This document shows, piece by piece, positions 21,869 through 33,775 of a DNA stretch of 64,000 bases. The translations under genes were made by a program, and so were the position numbers. Source of the stretch: Heterohyrax brucei (Eukaryota; Chordata; Mammalia; Hyracoidea; Procaviidae); NCBI GenBank assembly GCA_028571685.1, contig CM053141.1:2480001-2544000 (forward strand), in the 5' to 3' direction. Below the pieces are notes generated by a model. That model searched no databases and had not been told where the DNA came from. It was given only the letters and a program-made list of their open reading frames with translations. Numbering within the stretch: position 1 is the stretch's first letter; each line of letters opens with the position of its first letter.

Positions 21869-22787
21869 GATGGTAGATGTATTAGAGAACATACGCAGAT
21901 GATGGAAACATTGAGAATACACACAGGAGTTGCCGAGGCAACCTGGGAGTCAGCCAGAGCAGAAGGATCCCACAGCCTAGGCAGGAACGCTGACATAGGG
22001 AGTGACCAGAGCCCAGGGTTGGGGTCACCCAGGGGCAAGTGCAGCTGTGAGAGTCTGTCCTGACACACAGAGGAGACATCACCCTATACAGACCCCACTC
22101 AGGATGGAAGGAGGAAGGAAGGCCCCAGCTTCTCTCTCCTCTTCACTTCCGTTTTCCTGCTGGTGCCCCCTGTTGATTGGATCCCACTAGAACACAGCCA
22201 ACACAGCAGAAAGGGAAATGCCACTTGCAAGGCTGGACCCTGTGGTGGAGAGGAAGCAGGGGACAGGTGGGGGTGCCACTGAGAATGCACAGGTCCGGAA
22301 GCAGCCCGGGGAGCGAGGGAGAGGGGAAGGCGGCACACTTGCCAATCTCGCAGGGCTCCACCTCGGGATGGCAAGAAGAAGGGAATGGATGAAGAGCAAG
22401 ACTGAGGACCCCCAGGAGCAAGAGCAGCCCCGGACGGGGGAGGCAGAATCTAGCTTGATGCAAGGAGTGGACTGTGAAAAACACATTGCCCAAGACAGGG
22501 AAACACCTCTGTTAGCAGACAGACCTAGATTCCAGATGGTGAAATCCAAATCTGGATGGTGAAATGGTGACTGAGTCTCGTGTGTCATGCATGAGGCTGG
22601 ACAACATTCCCCGGGTCTCACTGCATTTTTGGCAAGATCGGTTTCCCTGTGCCCTCCCCACTACACTCCCTCTAAGAGTGGGATTCTCTCCTGCGTTTTA
22701 AAGAGGCCCTTGTACCACTGTTTGGTGTGAGTCCAGCCCCGAGACTCAGCACTTACGGCTTCATCTCACCAGCTGTAAACGCCTGAG
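21869..22787. other. No gene recognised; GC-rich
   Basis: Several frames of 70-145 codons overlap on both strands between 21880 and 22620, for example a 144-codon minus-strand frame. None shows a domain, and simultaneous openness in many frames points to composition. Confidence 0.4.
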
Positions 22788-22992
22788 GAGCCCCGTTGGC
22801 TCGGTGGTTAAGCGCTCAGCTGTCAGTTGAGCGTGTTGGTGGCTTCAACACCCCAAGTGGCGCTGCCAGAGAAAGACCTGGCAATCTACTTCCACAAAGG
22901 TGACAGCTCAGAGGACCCTATGGAGATTTCTACTCCATCACGTGGGGCTGCCATGAGTTGGAATCTACTCAGGGGCAATGAACAGCATCGAC
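22788..22992 (+). mobile_element. Afrotherian SINE, long-middle form
   Basis: The head reads 'gccccgttggctcggtggtt', followed by 'gaaagacctggcaatctact', 'ggaccctatggagatttcta' and 'gctgccatgagttggaatct'. It is near full length. Confidence 0.85.
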
Positions 22993-23756
22993 AACCCAAA
23001 CACCAGACGAAGAGATCAGAGTCTTTGCTGGAGATCTGGGGGACTCCAGTTCCATGGTGCAGATAAAGGGTAGGATAATGTGTCTCCTTTCAGCTACCTG
23101 ATGCTGCTGTTCCCTTATCACCACATCCATCCCGGGTCTCACCCCAGTCTTCACCACTCCCTATTTTATCTGTTTTTTTCCCCACCATCCTGTGCCTCCT
23201 GCTTCCACTCTTTGCTGAATAGCAGCTGGGTGAATTCTTCCTGGGTTATGCTGAGAATCTACCTCACTGCAGGTTCTGTTGACAGGCTAAGCTTTATGCC
23301 CGCCTTCCTATATCAAAGTGTTGGGCAGATCAGCAAGGTCTTCTGTGACATAGAATGCTGTCTGTGGAAAGCAGTTGTGGTTTTAAATAAATAATGAGAG
23401 TGTATTAATGGGCAGACAATGAGATCAGGTTTAGAAGTTTATACTTTAATTGCTTTGCATTATTATGATGAAAGTTCTACATTCACCTTGGAAATACAGA
23501 TCTAAACACTAGGAAGAGGCTGAGGTTTTATAGGATGCTTACAAGTTGTCAGTGGTTGTGACAGGCATGGAAATGGAGGAAGCTGTCTGTGGACGTGATG
23601 GACGGAGAAAGAAATTAGGTGGCCTTGTGTCAGGCTCCTGGATGATACCTAATATTGGGAGAGGACAGAGGAGAAAGGGCAGGTTCAAAAGACCGGGAGG
23701 TGAGAGATGAAGACGTGGTCACTCAAAGAAGTCCAAGGGAGAGTGACTGATGTCGT
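22993..23756. other. No gene or repeat recognised
   Basis: A 104-codon plus-strand frame at 23080-23394 has no recognisable domain. Nothing else was identified. Confidence 0.35.
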
Positions 23757-24235
23757 GCTAAAGTTGTTGTTGCCGTTGAGTCAGCTCTGACACGTGGCAA
23801 CCTTGTGTAGAACAGGAGAAAACATTGATCCGACCATGGCGGCCTCATGTACAACAGAACATTGCTCCTACATATGGTGACCTTGTGTAGAACAGAAGAA
23901 GACATGGCTCTGGCACATGGTAACCTCCTGTACAACAGAACATTGCTCCAACACATGGTGGCCTTGTGTAGAGCAGAAGGAAACATCACTCTGACACATG
24001 GCGCCTCGTGTAGATCAGGACATCACCTAGTCCTGAGCTGTTCTCGTGATTGTTGGTAGGTGTGAGTCCATTGTTGTATCTCTCGTATTAATCCATCTTA
24101 TGGAGGATTTCCTTCATTCTCACTAATGCTTCTTGACCACACATGATGCCCTTTTCTAGTGATTAGTCTTTCCTGACAGCTTGTCCAAAGTAAGCAAGTT
24201 GAGGTCTTGCATTCTTGATTCAAATACAAAAAGAG
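23757..24235 (-). mobile_element. RTE1 3' end with an internal tandem expansion
   Basis: Antisense RTE1: the plus strand starts 'gttgttgttgccgttgagtc' and ends with 'cagcttgtccaaagtaagca'. Between about 23785 and 24030 a unit of about 40 nt, typified by 'acacatggtggccttgtgta' and 'acaacagaacattgct', is repeated about six times with alternating longer and shorter forms. A normal RTE1 has this unit once. Confidence 0.85.
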
Positions 24236-24477
24236 TCCCTAAGCCTTGGCAAATGCAGTTTTAAGACAGTAAAAAAGAATCAAGAAATTAATTTCAAAAG
24301 AGTCAGAAAATCTGGCAGCTGATGAAAGGGTCAGAAAATAGAAAGACAGAGAGGCCATGGGTGGCTCTCTGTATAACTGTAAGTAAAGTTTTCTCCTATT
24401 AACTTAAAATAATGGTAGTGTTTTGATTGAGAGACGAAGAGTTCCATTTTTTAAGAGTCCAGTGATTTTCTCCTAGT

Positions 24478-24732
24478 ATGTTATTGTTGTCATTGCTAGG
24501 CGCCTTCGAGTCAGTTCAAACTCACAGCGACCCTACACACAAAGGAAAAAAACACTGTCAGCTCCTGCACTGTCCTCAGAAGTCTTGCTGTGGTAGCCTC
24601 CATCGTTACAGTTGCAGTGTCATTCCGTCTTGTCAAGCTTCTTCTTTTTGCTTATCTTTTACTTTACCAATCATGATGTCCTTCTTTAGGAAATGGTCTC
24701 TTCTGATAACACATCTGTCATACAGTGACCTG
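24478..24732 (-). mobile_element. RTE1 3' end
   Basis: Antisense copy: 'aggcgccttcgagtcagttc', 'actcacagcgaccctacaca', 'caatcatgatgtccttcttt'. It is the second minus-strand RTE1 3' end within 1 kb and has a single copy of the segment that is expanded in its neighbour. Confidence 0.85.
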
Positions 24733-24739
24733 TGTTTCC

Positions 24740-26805
24740 CAAACAAATGTGTCAGATTGGCCATACCACGATTCTCAGTGTTTACATGTGATCACCCCGA
24801 TGATGAGACCTGCTGTGAGTAACCACAGTCGAAAGGAAGTTTTCGTGGGGTTGTAGTCTGCATTGGAATATAAGTGCATGTTCAGGCTTTTACAATCTCT
24901 GGATCCTGCAGCTGGCTGCTGTTCATCCGACCTCAGGTTCTTGAGAATTGACCCAGCAGTTCACTTGCCAATCTTGGGATTCACTGATCTTCATAACCTG
25001 TAAGCAAGAGCCCAGCTCTCTGACCTGCTGATCTTGGGTTTATCATCCTCTGAAACTGCATGAATTAGGATAAACTCTCCTGATCCATGGACTTGGGACA
25101 TTTTAGCCTCTGCAATCATATAAGCCATTTCCTTGATAAAAATCTCTCTATATATTTATACACTTTGCTGGTTTTTCTTCTCTAGTGAACCCAGCTTAAT
25201 GCAGAATTTGATACGCAGAGTGGGGTGCTGCTCAAACAAATACCTAAAATGTGGAAGTGATATCAAAACTGTGAATGGCCACAGGATCAGCAACAGTAGA
25301 GGACTGATAGCAGCAGAGAACAAGAAGCACCAGAACTGGAAGGTCAGCATCGGAAGGTACTGGAGGTGACCCACACAGGGAGGGACTTAGTGCCTTGCAG
25401 CGGAGTGGGGTGCCTTTAGGCACTTATCAGTGAAGCTATAGAGCTGTAGAACACTTGGATCAGCAGGACAGATGTGGGTGTGGGGTCTGAGGGCCGAGAG
25501 GCCACAGAACCAAGAAACAGAAGCTGAAGAGGCAAGGAACACAGGAAGCTGAGCTGCTTTAGTGAAGTATGGTGACTACTTCTGGGGTTTCATAGGGTCA
25601 AGCCAAGGCTCTGGCATTTCCATGGGTGGAGTCATCAGTCCGCTGGACAAGGAACATGGTGCGACTAAAGCCAGGAGAGCAGAGCTGCAGTTCCCATTAG
25701 CTTGGAAGGCAGAGCTAAAGCTCAGAGCTGAGTTGCCTCCTTTCAGAACCTGGAGAGTTTGGCCAATACCTAGAATCTGGAGGGCAGGTCATTGTATGAG
25801 TGCTCTCAGAGGATAGAGAATAGAGAATTATTTTCCAAATCTTCAAGGTGCCTGTTACGTCTTCTTTCCTTCATATTTCTCCCACTTGTAATAGAATTGT
25901 CTAGCTTTTGCCTGTTCTGCCAGTATGCTTTGGAAGCAGATAACTTGTATTCTAGATATCATGGATAAAGAGGAATTTGTCACATAACCTGAATTGCTCT
26001 CAAGTTAAAATAATATTTTCTCCAACTTTAAAGTCTTCATTGATTGTTGTCAAATTTAGCTCTATATTTCAAATTTCAAATTTCAAATTTAGCTCTTAAG
26101 AGTCCTGTGAATTACTGAATGTTAAGGAGACATTGGATTTTGGACTTGGAGTTGACTTTAGACTTTTCCTATGATGTGATGGAGTGCACGTATTTTATAT
26201 GTGGCAAAGATATGAATTTGGAGGAGCCAAAGGGTAGAGCATCATGGATGGAATTTTGTCCCCCCAAAATATCTGTCAACTCAGTTATGCCATGATTCCC
26301 AGTATTGCATGGCTGTCTTCTATTTTGTAACTGACATAGTTTTCCTATGGGTTATAAATCCTAACCTCTGCCTGTGATTAAAGGGACATGATTAGATTAC
26401 ATTAAAGGAGATTACTTGGATGAGACGTAACACCTTTGCTCAGGTTATATCCCTATTGCAGTGAAAAGTGAACTTCCCTGGGGTGTGGTCTATAACACCT
26501 TTTTATCTTACAAAAGACAAAAGTAAAGATAAGCAAACAGAGAGTGGGGTACCTCACACTACCAAGAAATCCATACCCGGAGCACAGTGTATACTTTGAA
26601 CTGGAGGTTCCTACTCGAAGAAGCTCCTAGTTCAGGGGATGACTGGCCAGAAGGACTTTTCTCCAGAGCTTTCAGAGGGAGGATACTTTCCTCCAGAACC
26701 GGATCCCTCAATTTGGACTTCCAGCCTCACAAACAGCAAGGAAATAGAGTTCTCTTGTTTAAAGTCGCCCATTTGTGCTATTCCTGCTATAGTAACATTA
26801 AGTTA
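24740..26805 (+). mobile_element. Decayed ERVL/MaLR-like element
   Basis: Left part to about 25200: an MLT2-like LTR ending in 'aagccatttccttgataaaa' and 'gtgaacccagcttaatgcag'. Middle, about 25200-26240: MaLR/ERVL-type internal sequence beginning with 'gagtggggtgctgctcaaac'. Right part, about 26243-26805: an LTR-like segment ('ggatggaattttgtcccccc', 'cctggggtgtggtctataac', 'tggacttccagcctcacaaa'). The two LTR-like parts do not look alike, so this may be two overlapping fossils. It is old and broken. Confidence 0.6.
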
Positions 26806-26812
26806 GTGACAC

Positions 26813-26908
26813 CACTGGTATTTGAAATACAGGTGACATAGCTTCTAGCATCACAGCAACACGCAAGCCAATGTGGTGCAACACATTGACAGATATGTGG
26901 AGTGTATT
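26813..26908 (-). mobile_element. RTE1 5'-end fragment
   Basis: 'gacatagcttctagcatcac' and 'agcaacacgcaagccaatgt' are the antisense of the first part of the RTE1 5' UTR. Only about 95 nt are present. Confidence 0.7.
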
Positions 26909-27202
26909 ACACGGAAAAGGATATAGGACAGCAGGGGGAGATACACTTCCTGCTTCCTGAATACTTCCACCCCAGTGAATCTGCCTTTTAAAATTTTGTT
27001 AGTGATATAGATAATATCTGCTCACTGTAAAAACAAAACAAAATGAAACACTCAGAAATGCAACAAACAAATGTAAAGCCTAAAAGAGAGACATAAAGAA
27101 GAAAGTAATGAATCATCAAAAAATTTAGTATTCCATACACAAGTAAAAAATTTAATGATCATTTTTTGACACTGTTAACATATGCACACTTACATATACA
27201 TA

Positions 27203-27412
27203 TGAAACAAACAAAAAAAGAAATCAGTTGATTCTGACTCATGGTTTCCGCATGCGAGCCAGAGTAGAACTGTGCTCCACGAAGTTTCTAGTGGCTGATT
27301 TTTTGGAAATAGATCACCTAATTTTTCTTCTCTTGTGGTTTTGGGTAGACACAACCTTCCAACCTTTCGGTCAATAGCTGAGAGCTTCACCATTCATGCC
27401 ACCCAGCAACAA
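27203..27412 (-). mobile_element. Afrotherian SINE, long-middle form
   Basis: The plus strand reads 'cagttgattctgactcatgg', 'gtggctgattttttggaaat', 'ccttccaacctttcggtcaa' and ends 'catgccacccagcaacaa', the antisense of a tRNA-like head. Confidence 0.75.
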
Positions 27413-27574
27413 TAACCTATAAATATCCAGCTCCTTCCCACTTGTTCCCATCTTCACTGAAGGAGAATGAGCACATTCCCACATCTGTAACTAGTCATCA
27501 TAAATCACCACAGTTCACAGGAGTTTTGATCATCTAACTAACTATGGTGCACCAAAATAAAAACCGTCACCTAC

Positions 27575-27768
27575 TTGTCAGTTGTATGGTGGTGGCTAGT
27601 GTGTTGTTATGGTACTAGAAGCTGTGTCACTAGTTTTCAAATGCCGATAATGACCCCCACGGTGATCAGGTTTCAGTGGAGGTTGTAGACTAAAACAGAC
27701 TGAAAAGAAAGGTCTGGCAATTTACTTTGTGAACCTATGGATCACAGTAGAATATTATCTGACTTACT
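27575..27768 (+). mobile_element. RTE1 5'-end-derived fragment
   Basis: 'ttgttatggtactagaagct' and 'gatcaggtttcagtggaggt' match the RTE1 5' UTR. The end 'gtctggcaatttactttgtg' with 'ctatggatcacagtagaata' matches the module shared with long-middle SINEs. It may be a separate non-autonomous repeat built from the RTE1 5' end. Confidence 0.6.
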
Positions 27769-28158
27769 TTTTTTTAGCATTTGCAAAGAAATGTATCTTT
27801 TTTTGTTGTACTTTAGATGAAGACTACAGAACAAATGAGTTTCTCATTAAACAGTTAGTACACATACTATTTTATGACCTTGGTTAACAACCCCACAACA
27901 TGTCAGTACTCTCCCTTCTCAGTCTTGGGTTCCCTATTACCAGCTATGCTGTTCTCTTCTACCTTCTATTCCAGACCCTGGGCTGCCATGCTCCTTTAGC
28001 TTCATTTTGTTTTACAGGCTCGATGTGTGGTCTGATGTTTGCTCTCAGACTGAAGGACTCTGTTTAATAATTCCTGTAAGTTTGGTTTGGTTTTTACATA
28101 TTCTCTTAATTTCTGTTTATCTGGAAATGTCCTAATTTCACCATTGTATTTGAATAAG

Positions 28159-28308
28159 GGAAGCCCTGGTGATGTAGTGGTTAAGTGCTACAGCAGTTAA
28201 CCAAAAGGTCAGCTGTTCAAATCCACCAGCTCCTTGGAAACTCTATGAGGCTGTTCTACTCTGTCCTATAAGGTTGCTGAATTGGAATTGACTTGAAGGC
28301 AACAGATT
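28159..28308 (+). mobile_element. AfroSINE with intact target-site duplication
   Basis: 'agccctggtgatgtagtggt' through 'ctctgtcctataaggttgct' to 'cttgaaggcaacag' is a standard AfroSINE. The flanks 'tatttgaataag' (28147-28158) and 'tatttgaacaag' (28309-28320) form a 12-nt target-site duplication with one mismatch. Confidence 0.9.
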
Positions 28309-28411
28309 TATTTGAACAAGAGTTTCGTAGGCTATGGTACTCTTTGCTGGCAGTTTTTTCTTTTGATGTTATATATATGTATATATATATAAATTTATAT
28401 TTTATATATAT

Positions 28412-28469
28412 ATACACACACATACAGCCAGCCAAGTGCTGTCAAGTAAATACAACTCATACACACATT
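28412..28469 (-). mobile_element. Micro-insertion of a SINE 3' end with flanking duplication
   Basis: The insert at 28424-28458 is about 35 nt and starts 'acagccagccaagtgctgtc'. The flanks read 'atacacacacat' (28412-28423) and 'atacacacatt' (28459-28469). Because the flanks are CA-repeat-like, the duplication is less certain than at the other sites. Confidence 0.5.
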
Positions 28470-30854
28470 ATTTTTATATATCACATCCCATTGCCTTCTT
28501 GCCTGCATAATTTCTGCCAAATAATCAGAGTTTAATCTTACTGTTTCTAATCTGGATGTGACTTTTTGTTTTTCTTGATCTGCTCTCAGAATTTTTTCCT
28601 TGTCTCTAGTTTTAGAGAGTGTGATTATTATATGCCTTGGTAATTTTCTTTGAGTCTATCTTGTATGAGGCTTGTAGAGCTTCTTGGATGGTCAGCTTTT
28701 AATTTTTCCTGATATTAGAGATGTTTTCTGTCAGCAGCTCTTCAGCGATCCTCTCTTGTCCATTTTCTCCCCCTCTTCTAGAACTCCTATCACTCACAAA
28801 TTTCTGCTTTTGACTGTATCCATAATTCTCAGGGTTTCTTGATTTTTTCCCTCAAACAGAGCTGTATCCAAGTGTTTGTCTTCAATGTCATTGATCCTGT
28901 CTTCCATCATTTCACACCTGCTCCTCAGCCCTCCTATGACATGATCCATGTCTGAAATCTCTTTTGGAATTTTACTTGTTATTTTTGTATGACTTTTAGT
29001 TGTGAATTTATTTTGGCATTTTGTTCCTGTATAATTTTCATGAGTTTTTCCATGAAATTTTATCTGCCTTTTCCAAGAATTTGTCTGTTTTTCCCTCTTT
29101 TTTGTCTGCTTTGTGCTTTCACTTATGGATAGCTCTGAATATTATAGGTTTGAATTCACTGTAAAGTAATTCTTGTGACTTTTTTCTACCAGAATGTTAT
29201 CTGGTGTTTTATTTTGGACATCCACTGGAACCATTCTGTCTCTTTTTGGGGAGTGGGGTAATTTTGATATTGCCTTCTGTATTTGGGACATTCATCAGTG
29301 ATTTTGTTTATTCATTGTAGATCTATTTGTTTCATCATACTTTTTGTTTTATTTGGTTGTGTCAGAGCAGGTGGGCTGTGCATTCTTTGTTGTTTGCTTG
29401 TCTGTGATCATGGTTTTTTACCTTTTTCCAAGGAAAGGTGAATCACTCAGCTTTGGTGCAGCTTTGGTCCAGCTGAAGGGGAGAGACTGGGATGGGTGGT
29501 TGTGGTATGTATTAGGGCCAAAAGAATCAGCACTGGGCAGGTTCCAGTAGGCTGTGCCCGTGTTTCTTGGATATGCGATGGTCAGCACATGGTGCAGTTA
29601 GATAGGAAGGAGTGGGGAGCTTGTGATGGGCATGGGAGAAGGGAGAAAGAGGAGATACAGAAGCCCAAAACAGGAAAAGAGTGGTAAGAGAACTTACTAT
29701 TAGACTGAGGAGACGAGAAACTGAGAAATGGAGAAAAACCAAAAGGGGAGGAGGAACTGGTTAACAAAAGGCCCCCCAGAGGTTCTATCAGTGCTGTTTC
29801 AAAGATTAGGCATTTCCTAGGCTGCACAGTATACCTGGTTGGAGGAGCTATAAATGCCATGCACTGTCAGGTATTCAAAAGACAGGAAAAGAAAGTAAGC
29901 ATAGAGAGATGATAACCAGGAAATGAAGAAAGACAGGAAGTAAAAAACAGCAAAAGGTGGGTGAAGGGACGAGAAGGACAGAGGGAGGAAGGGAAACAGA
30001 GAGAGAAAGAGAGAAAGAAATATCCCGGGATCCCATCGATCCCTATTGGTACACTGGAGACCTCCATCATAAGTTATATAGTACAGCTAGGCTACAAGAG
30101 ACCCTCAAACCATGTAAAGAAAAGGAAAAAAGACAGGCAAAACAAAATACAACAGAAGAAAATAAAAAAAGTGGCCCAGAGGTTTCCACCTGCATGGCAT
30201 CACAGACAGGAGAAGTGGCTCCCCACCTGAGTGGTGCTTCACAATCTTTCAAGAGGTAATGATGGCACAGAGCCAAGCGTTCCAGAGAAAGGAGGGAGGG
30301 TGGCAGGAGGCACAGAAGAAACCAAACGAAATGCAAAAAAAAAAAAAAGTAACACCAACTGCAGGCAAAAGGCAGCTGGGAGCCAGCCAGTTGGGATGAG
30401 GATCCAAAACGCTGGAGCCAAAGGGGTTTCCTCCTGGCTGAGACTGTGGCCAGCAGGAAGCAGAGGAAGCTGAGGATGGGGAAGATGAACTTAAGGAAGT
30501 GCTCATGGTTGTCTTCCGAATGATCTTTGTCCTGCTGGGAGATCCTGTCTGCTGCTCTCTGATGTGGGTGGGGCCAATCCACATGGCAGGAATTCTGCAC
30601 TTCCCAGCTGGCTGAGCCAGTATAGCTAGCCAGAATGTGTAAGAGGCATAGCAGCAGTGAGAAGATGCCAGTGAAAAAGTACGTATTGCTGAGTCTTTGT
30701 CTTCTGCTGGAATTTCCATGAATCTACTTTCCCATGTTCCTTGTCTTCTGATCTCTGACCCAGGAGTCAAAGATGGGAAATCTGTGTGGGCTTACATGAT
30801 AACCGACTTCCACTTGAATCTCTTCTCATCAGTTTTTAATTCCATTCAGTGTTT

Positions 30855-32490
30855 GGCTGATTTCTCTTTTTTTTTTCATTTTTAATTTTTTATTAATTAC
30901 AGTAAAAGATTAAAATTTCTAATATCTATCAATTATCTCATCTATGATAAACCTGCAGCCCCCACCCACCTATGTAGCCAACACAGTCATTTTCTTCTAT
31001 GGATAATTCTCTTGTTAAGTCCTTGTACCAGGGGTGTCATACAAAATTTGTCCTTTTGACACTGATTGATTTCATTCAGCATGATCTCTTCCAAATGAGA
31101 CCATGTTATGAGATATTTTCTAAAATTGTCATTGTTTGGTATCATCGCATAGTGTTCCATTGAGTGTATGTACCATAATTTGCTTATCTGTTCATCTGTT
31201 GATGGGCATCGGGGTTGATTCCAACTTTTTGCTATTGTGGACTGTGCTGCAAAAAACATTTGTTTACTTGTGTCTGTTCATGTGACAATGTTTGTTTCTG
31301 AAGGATAAATTCTGAGCAGTGGAATTACAGGATCAAATGGTACATCAATCTCCAGCTTTTCAAGGAAGCACCAGACAGTTTTCCATAGAGGTTGTACCAT
31401 TTTGCAATCCCACCAGCAGTGTAGGAGAGTTCCAGCTTCTCCAGCATTTGTTGTTTTGTGTTTTTTTGATCATGGCCAACCTTGTGGGGAGATGGCATCT
31501 CATTGTAGTTTTGATTTGAATTTCTTTAATAGCTAATGATTGTAAGCATTTCCGCTTGTGTTTTTTGGCTGCCTGTATATCCTCTTTAGAGAAATGTCTG
31601 TCCATCTCCCTTGCCTGTTGCTTAATTAGGTCATTTATCCTTTTCTTGTTGATATTTTGTAATACCTTATAGATTATGGAGATCAGACATCTGTCTGACA
31701 TTGAGTTGCCAAATATCTTTTCCCATTCCATAGGTGGTCTTTTTAATTCTTTTGATGAAGTCTTTGGAAGAGCAAAAGTATTTGATTCTTAGTAATTTCC
31801 ATTTATCTATTTTCTCTTCTGTTGAATGTGATTTGTTTGTCAGATTTTGAAGTCTGTCTACATTGTGTATCGGATGAGCTTTATCGTTTTAGATTTTATA
31901 TTTAGATCTTTTATCCAATTTGAGTTGGCTTTTCTATAAGGTGTGAGAAATGGGTCTTGTTTCAGTTTTTTGCAGATGGATACCCAGTTTTGCCAGCACC
32001 ATTTTTTAAAGAGCCTGTTCTTACCCCAGTTTAAAATCTTGGGGCCTTTGTCAAATATCAACTGTTCATAGGAGGATAGTGGCACCTTTAGGGTCTTTAT
32101 TCTGTTCCACATGTCTATATGTCTCTTTTTTGCACCAGTGCCAGGCTGTTTTGGCAACTGTGGTAGTGTAATAGGTTCTAAAGTCAGGTAGTGAGAGGCC
32201 TCCCAGTGTGTTCCTCTTCTTCAGTAGTGCTTTACCTATCCGAGGTTTCTGCCCTTTCCAAACAAAGATGATGGTTTGTTTCTCCATATCATTAAAAAAT
32301 GTTGCTGGAATTTGTATTGGGATTGCATTATGTAAGTAGATTGCCTTGGGCAAAATAGATATTTTCACAATGTTGAGTCTTCCTATCCATGAGCAGTGTA
32401 GATTACTCCATTTATGTAAGTCACTTCTTGGCCTTTTGGTTGACTTTTTTATCTCTTTGTTTGACACCTCAGATTTCAGGAGAGCCATTT
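30855..32490 (-). mobile_element. Antisense L1, ORF2 3' part
   Basis: The plus strand starts with a T-rich run (the antisense A tail) and passes 'tgttcatctgttgatgggca', 'ccatttatctattttctctt' and 'caaacaaagatgatggtttg'. Minus-strand open pieces of up to 140 codons retain L1 ORF2 C-terminal sequence, such as '[19 protein letters not shown]' in the 32066-32488 frame. The element is 5'-truncated and broken by frameshifts. Confidence 0.85.
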
Positions 32491-32584
32491 ATCTCTGTCT
32501 TACTTAGCTTTTCAGTTCTTTGCTGTGGAGTGATGGCATGTTGCTTCTGTTTATTGCCATGTTGACTAAAGTCTGACTTGCTTA

Positions 32585-32812
32585 TTTTTCTTAGATCATC
32601 AGGAGGGATCAACTGCTGGAAGAGGACACCATGTTTTGTGAAGAAAATGTCCATCAAGGGCAAGGGAGACTCTTGGAGTGATGAGTGGGCACAGTGGCCT
32701 CAGTGTGAACTTCCTCCAACAGTGCAAAACCAGGTCATGTTTCATTTTGCTGCGTGTGAGGTCACCATCAGTGGAAGGTAACTTGACCTAGCTAACAACA
32801 ACAACAGTAATG
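32585..32812 (+). mobile_element. RTE1 3' end, diverged
   Basis: 'gatcatcaggagggatcaac', 'gaagaggacaccatgttttg' and the terminus 'ctagctaacaacaacaacag' match the RTE1 3' end. It abuts the antisense L1. Confidence 0.7.
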
Positions 32813-33394
32813 AAAAACAGTGCTGATTATCATGAAACCTTGTTTTTGTTTTTTCTCTTTACATTTCATTTCTTTGTTGGACATTCCACATGGCAGAGAA
32901 TGTCTGATTGCTTTTCTGAGGTTGGATGAAATTAGTGTGTGTCTACGAGAGCTGGTGTGGAAAGCTTCAGACAGGACCTCAGTGGTGACACAGATAATTT
33001 TCCAGAGGTTTCATTAACATGTAGAACTTCACTCTCTCTCCTTTTCTCCAATTAAGGTGTGTTATAATCCACCAGGCTTCTATTTTTAGTCAGTAAAAAA
33101 ATCTCAGGGGAAGAGTCCCTGCTCTAGGTAATTTTTTGTTGGAAATTAAGGCAGCTTGACTTCCTAAAATGACAATGAAGTGACTTTCACATTATTATAA
33201 AATATTTTCTCTTTAGCTTTACACTTACTCTTAAAATGTTCGAAATGACAAAAAATGAAAATCCATAAAGAAACAACTCATGGGTAATATCCTAATTTGC
33301 TCAGCCATTCCAGTGTTTTATCACACATACACTAATACTGATAGATGGAGGAGAGGTATCATTAGAGTTTTTTAAAAACAGAAATACAGTCATT
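32813..33394. other. No gene or repeat recognised
   Basis: AT-rich intergenic sequence with no coding or repeat signature that I can name. Confidence 0.4.
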
Positions 33395-33775
33395 ACCATG
33401 TTCTTAGTTTCCTAGTACTGCTGTCACAGAAATACCACAGGTAGGTGGCTTTAAAGATGAGAACTTAATTTTCTCAGAATTCCACAGGAAATGTCCAAAC
33501 TGAGGCCTTGTCCATGTGGATGTTATCTTTATCAGGAGGCCCGGGCATCCCTTAGTTCCTTGGTTTGCAGACTCCCTGACATGGGATGTATCTTGCCTCA
33601 TGTGCATGCTTCTCTGTTCTGTTCTTCTTACAACTCAGAACTGATTAGATTGAGGACCCATCCTACACTGGTATGTCCTCAGTAACATAACAAAGAAAAT
33701 TCTATTTTTAAACAGGATCAAATCCACGGAAATAGGGATCAGGATTCCACAACTCAATACACAATACCCTGTGAT
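33395..33775 (-). mobile_element. ERVL/MaLR-like LTR fossil
   Basis: The plus strand reads 'tagtttcctagtactgctgt', 'cacagaaataccacaggtag' and 'cttaattttctcagaattcc', the antisense of the 3' half of an LTR related to the right-hand part of 24740-26805. It is decayed and solo. Confidence 0.6.

Larger units (their letters stand above)
27795..30835 (-). mobile_element. Antisense L1-lineage element: 3' UTR joined to ORF1/5' region
   Basis: From about 27815 to 28050 the plus strand is the antisense of an L1 3' UTR ('tttctcattaaacagttagt', 'cttgggttccctattaccag'). It is followed at once by antisense ORF1/5'-UTR-like sequence ('ctggaaatgtcctaatttca', 'tctcagggtttcttgatttt'), with no ORF2 between. 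The part from 29500 to 30835 is assigned only tentatively as 5' UTR. An L1 with a large deletion and a HAL1-type half-L1 both fit. A SINE and a micro-insertion interrupt it. Confidence 0.5.

Noticed and set aside
23785-24030. CRISPR-like regularly spaced repeats
   Set aside because: The units are contiguous tandem copies with no unique spacers, within an RTE1, in a mammalian genome.
30067-30600. 177-codon minus-strand open frame with Cys/Phe/Leu-rich sequence
   Set aside because: The hydrophobic run is the antisense of A-rich and purine-rich sequence within a probable L1-derived region and is not a credible membrane protein.
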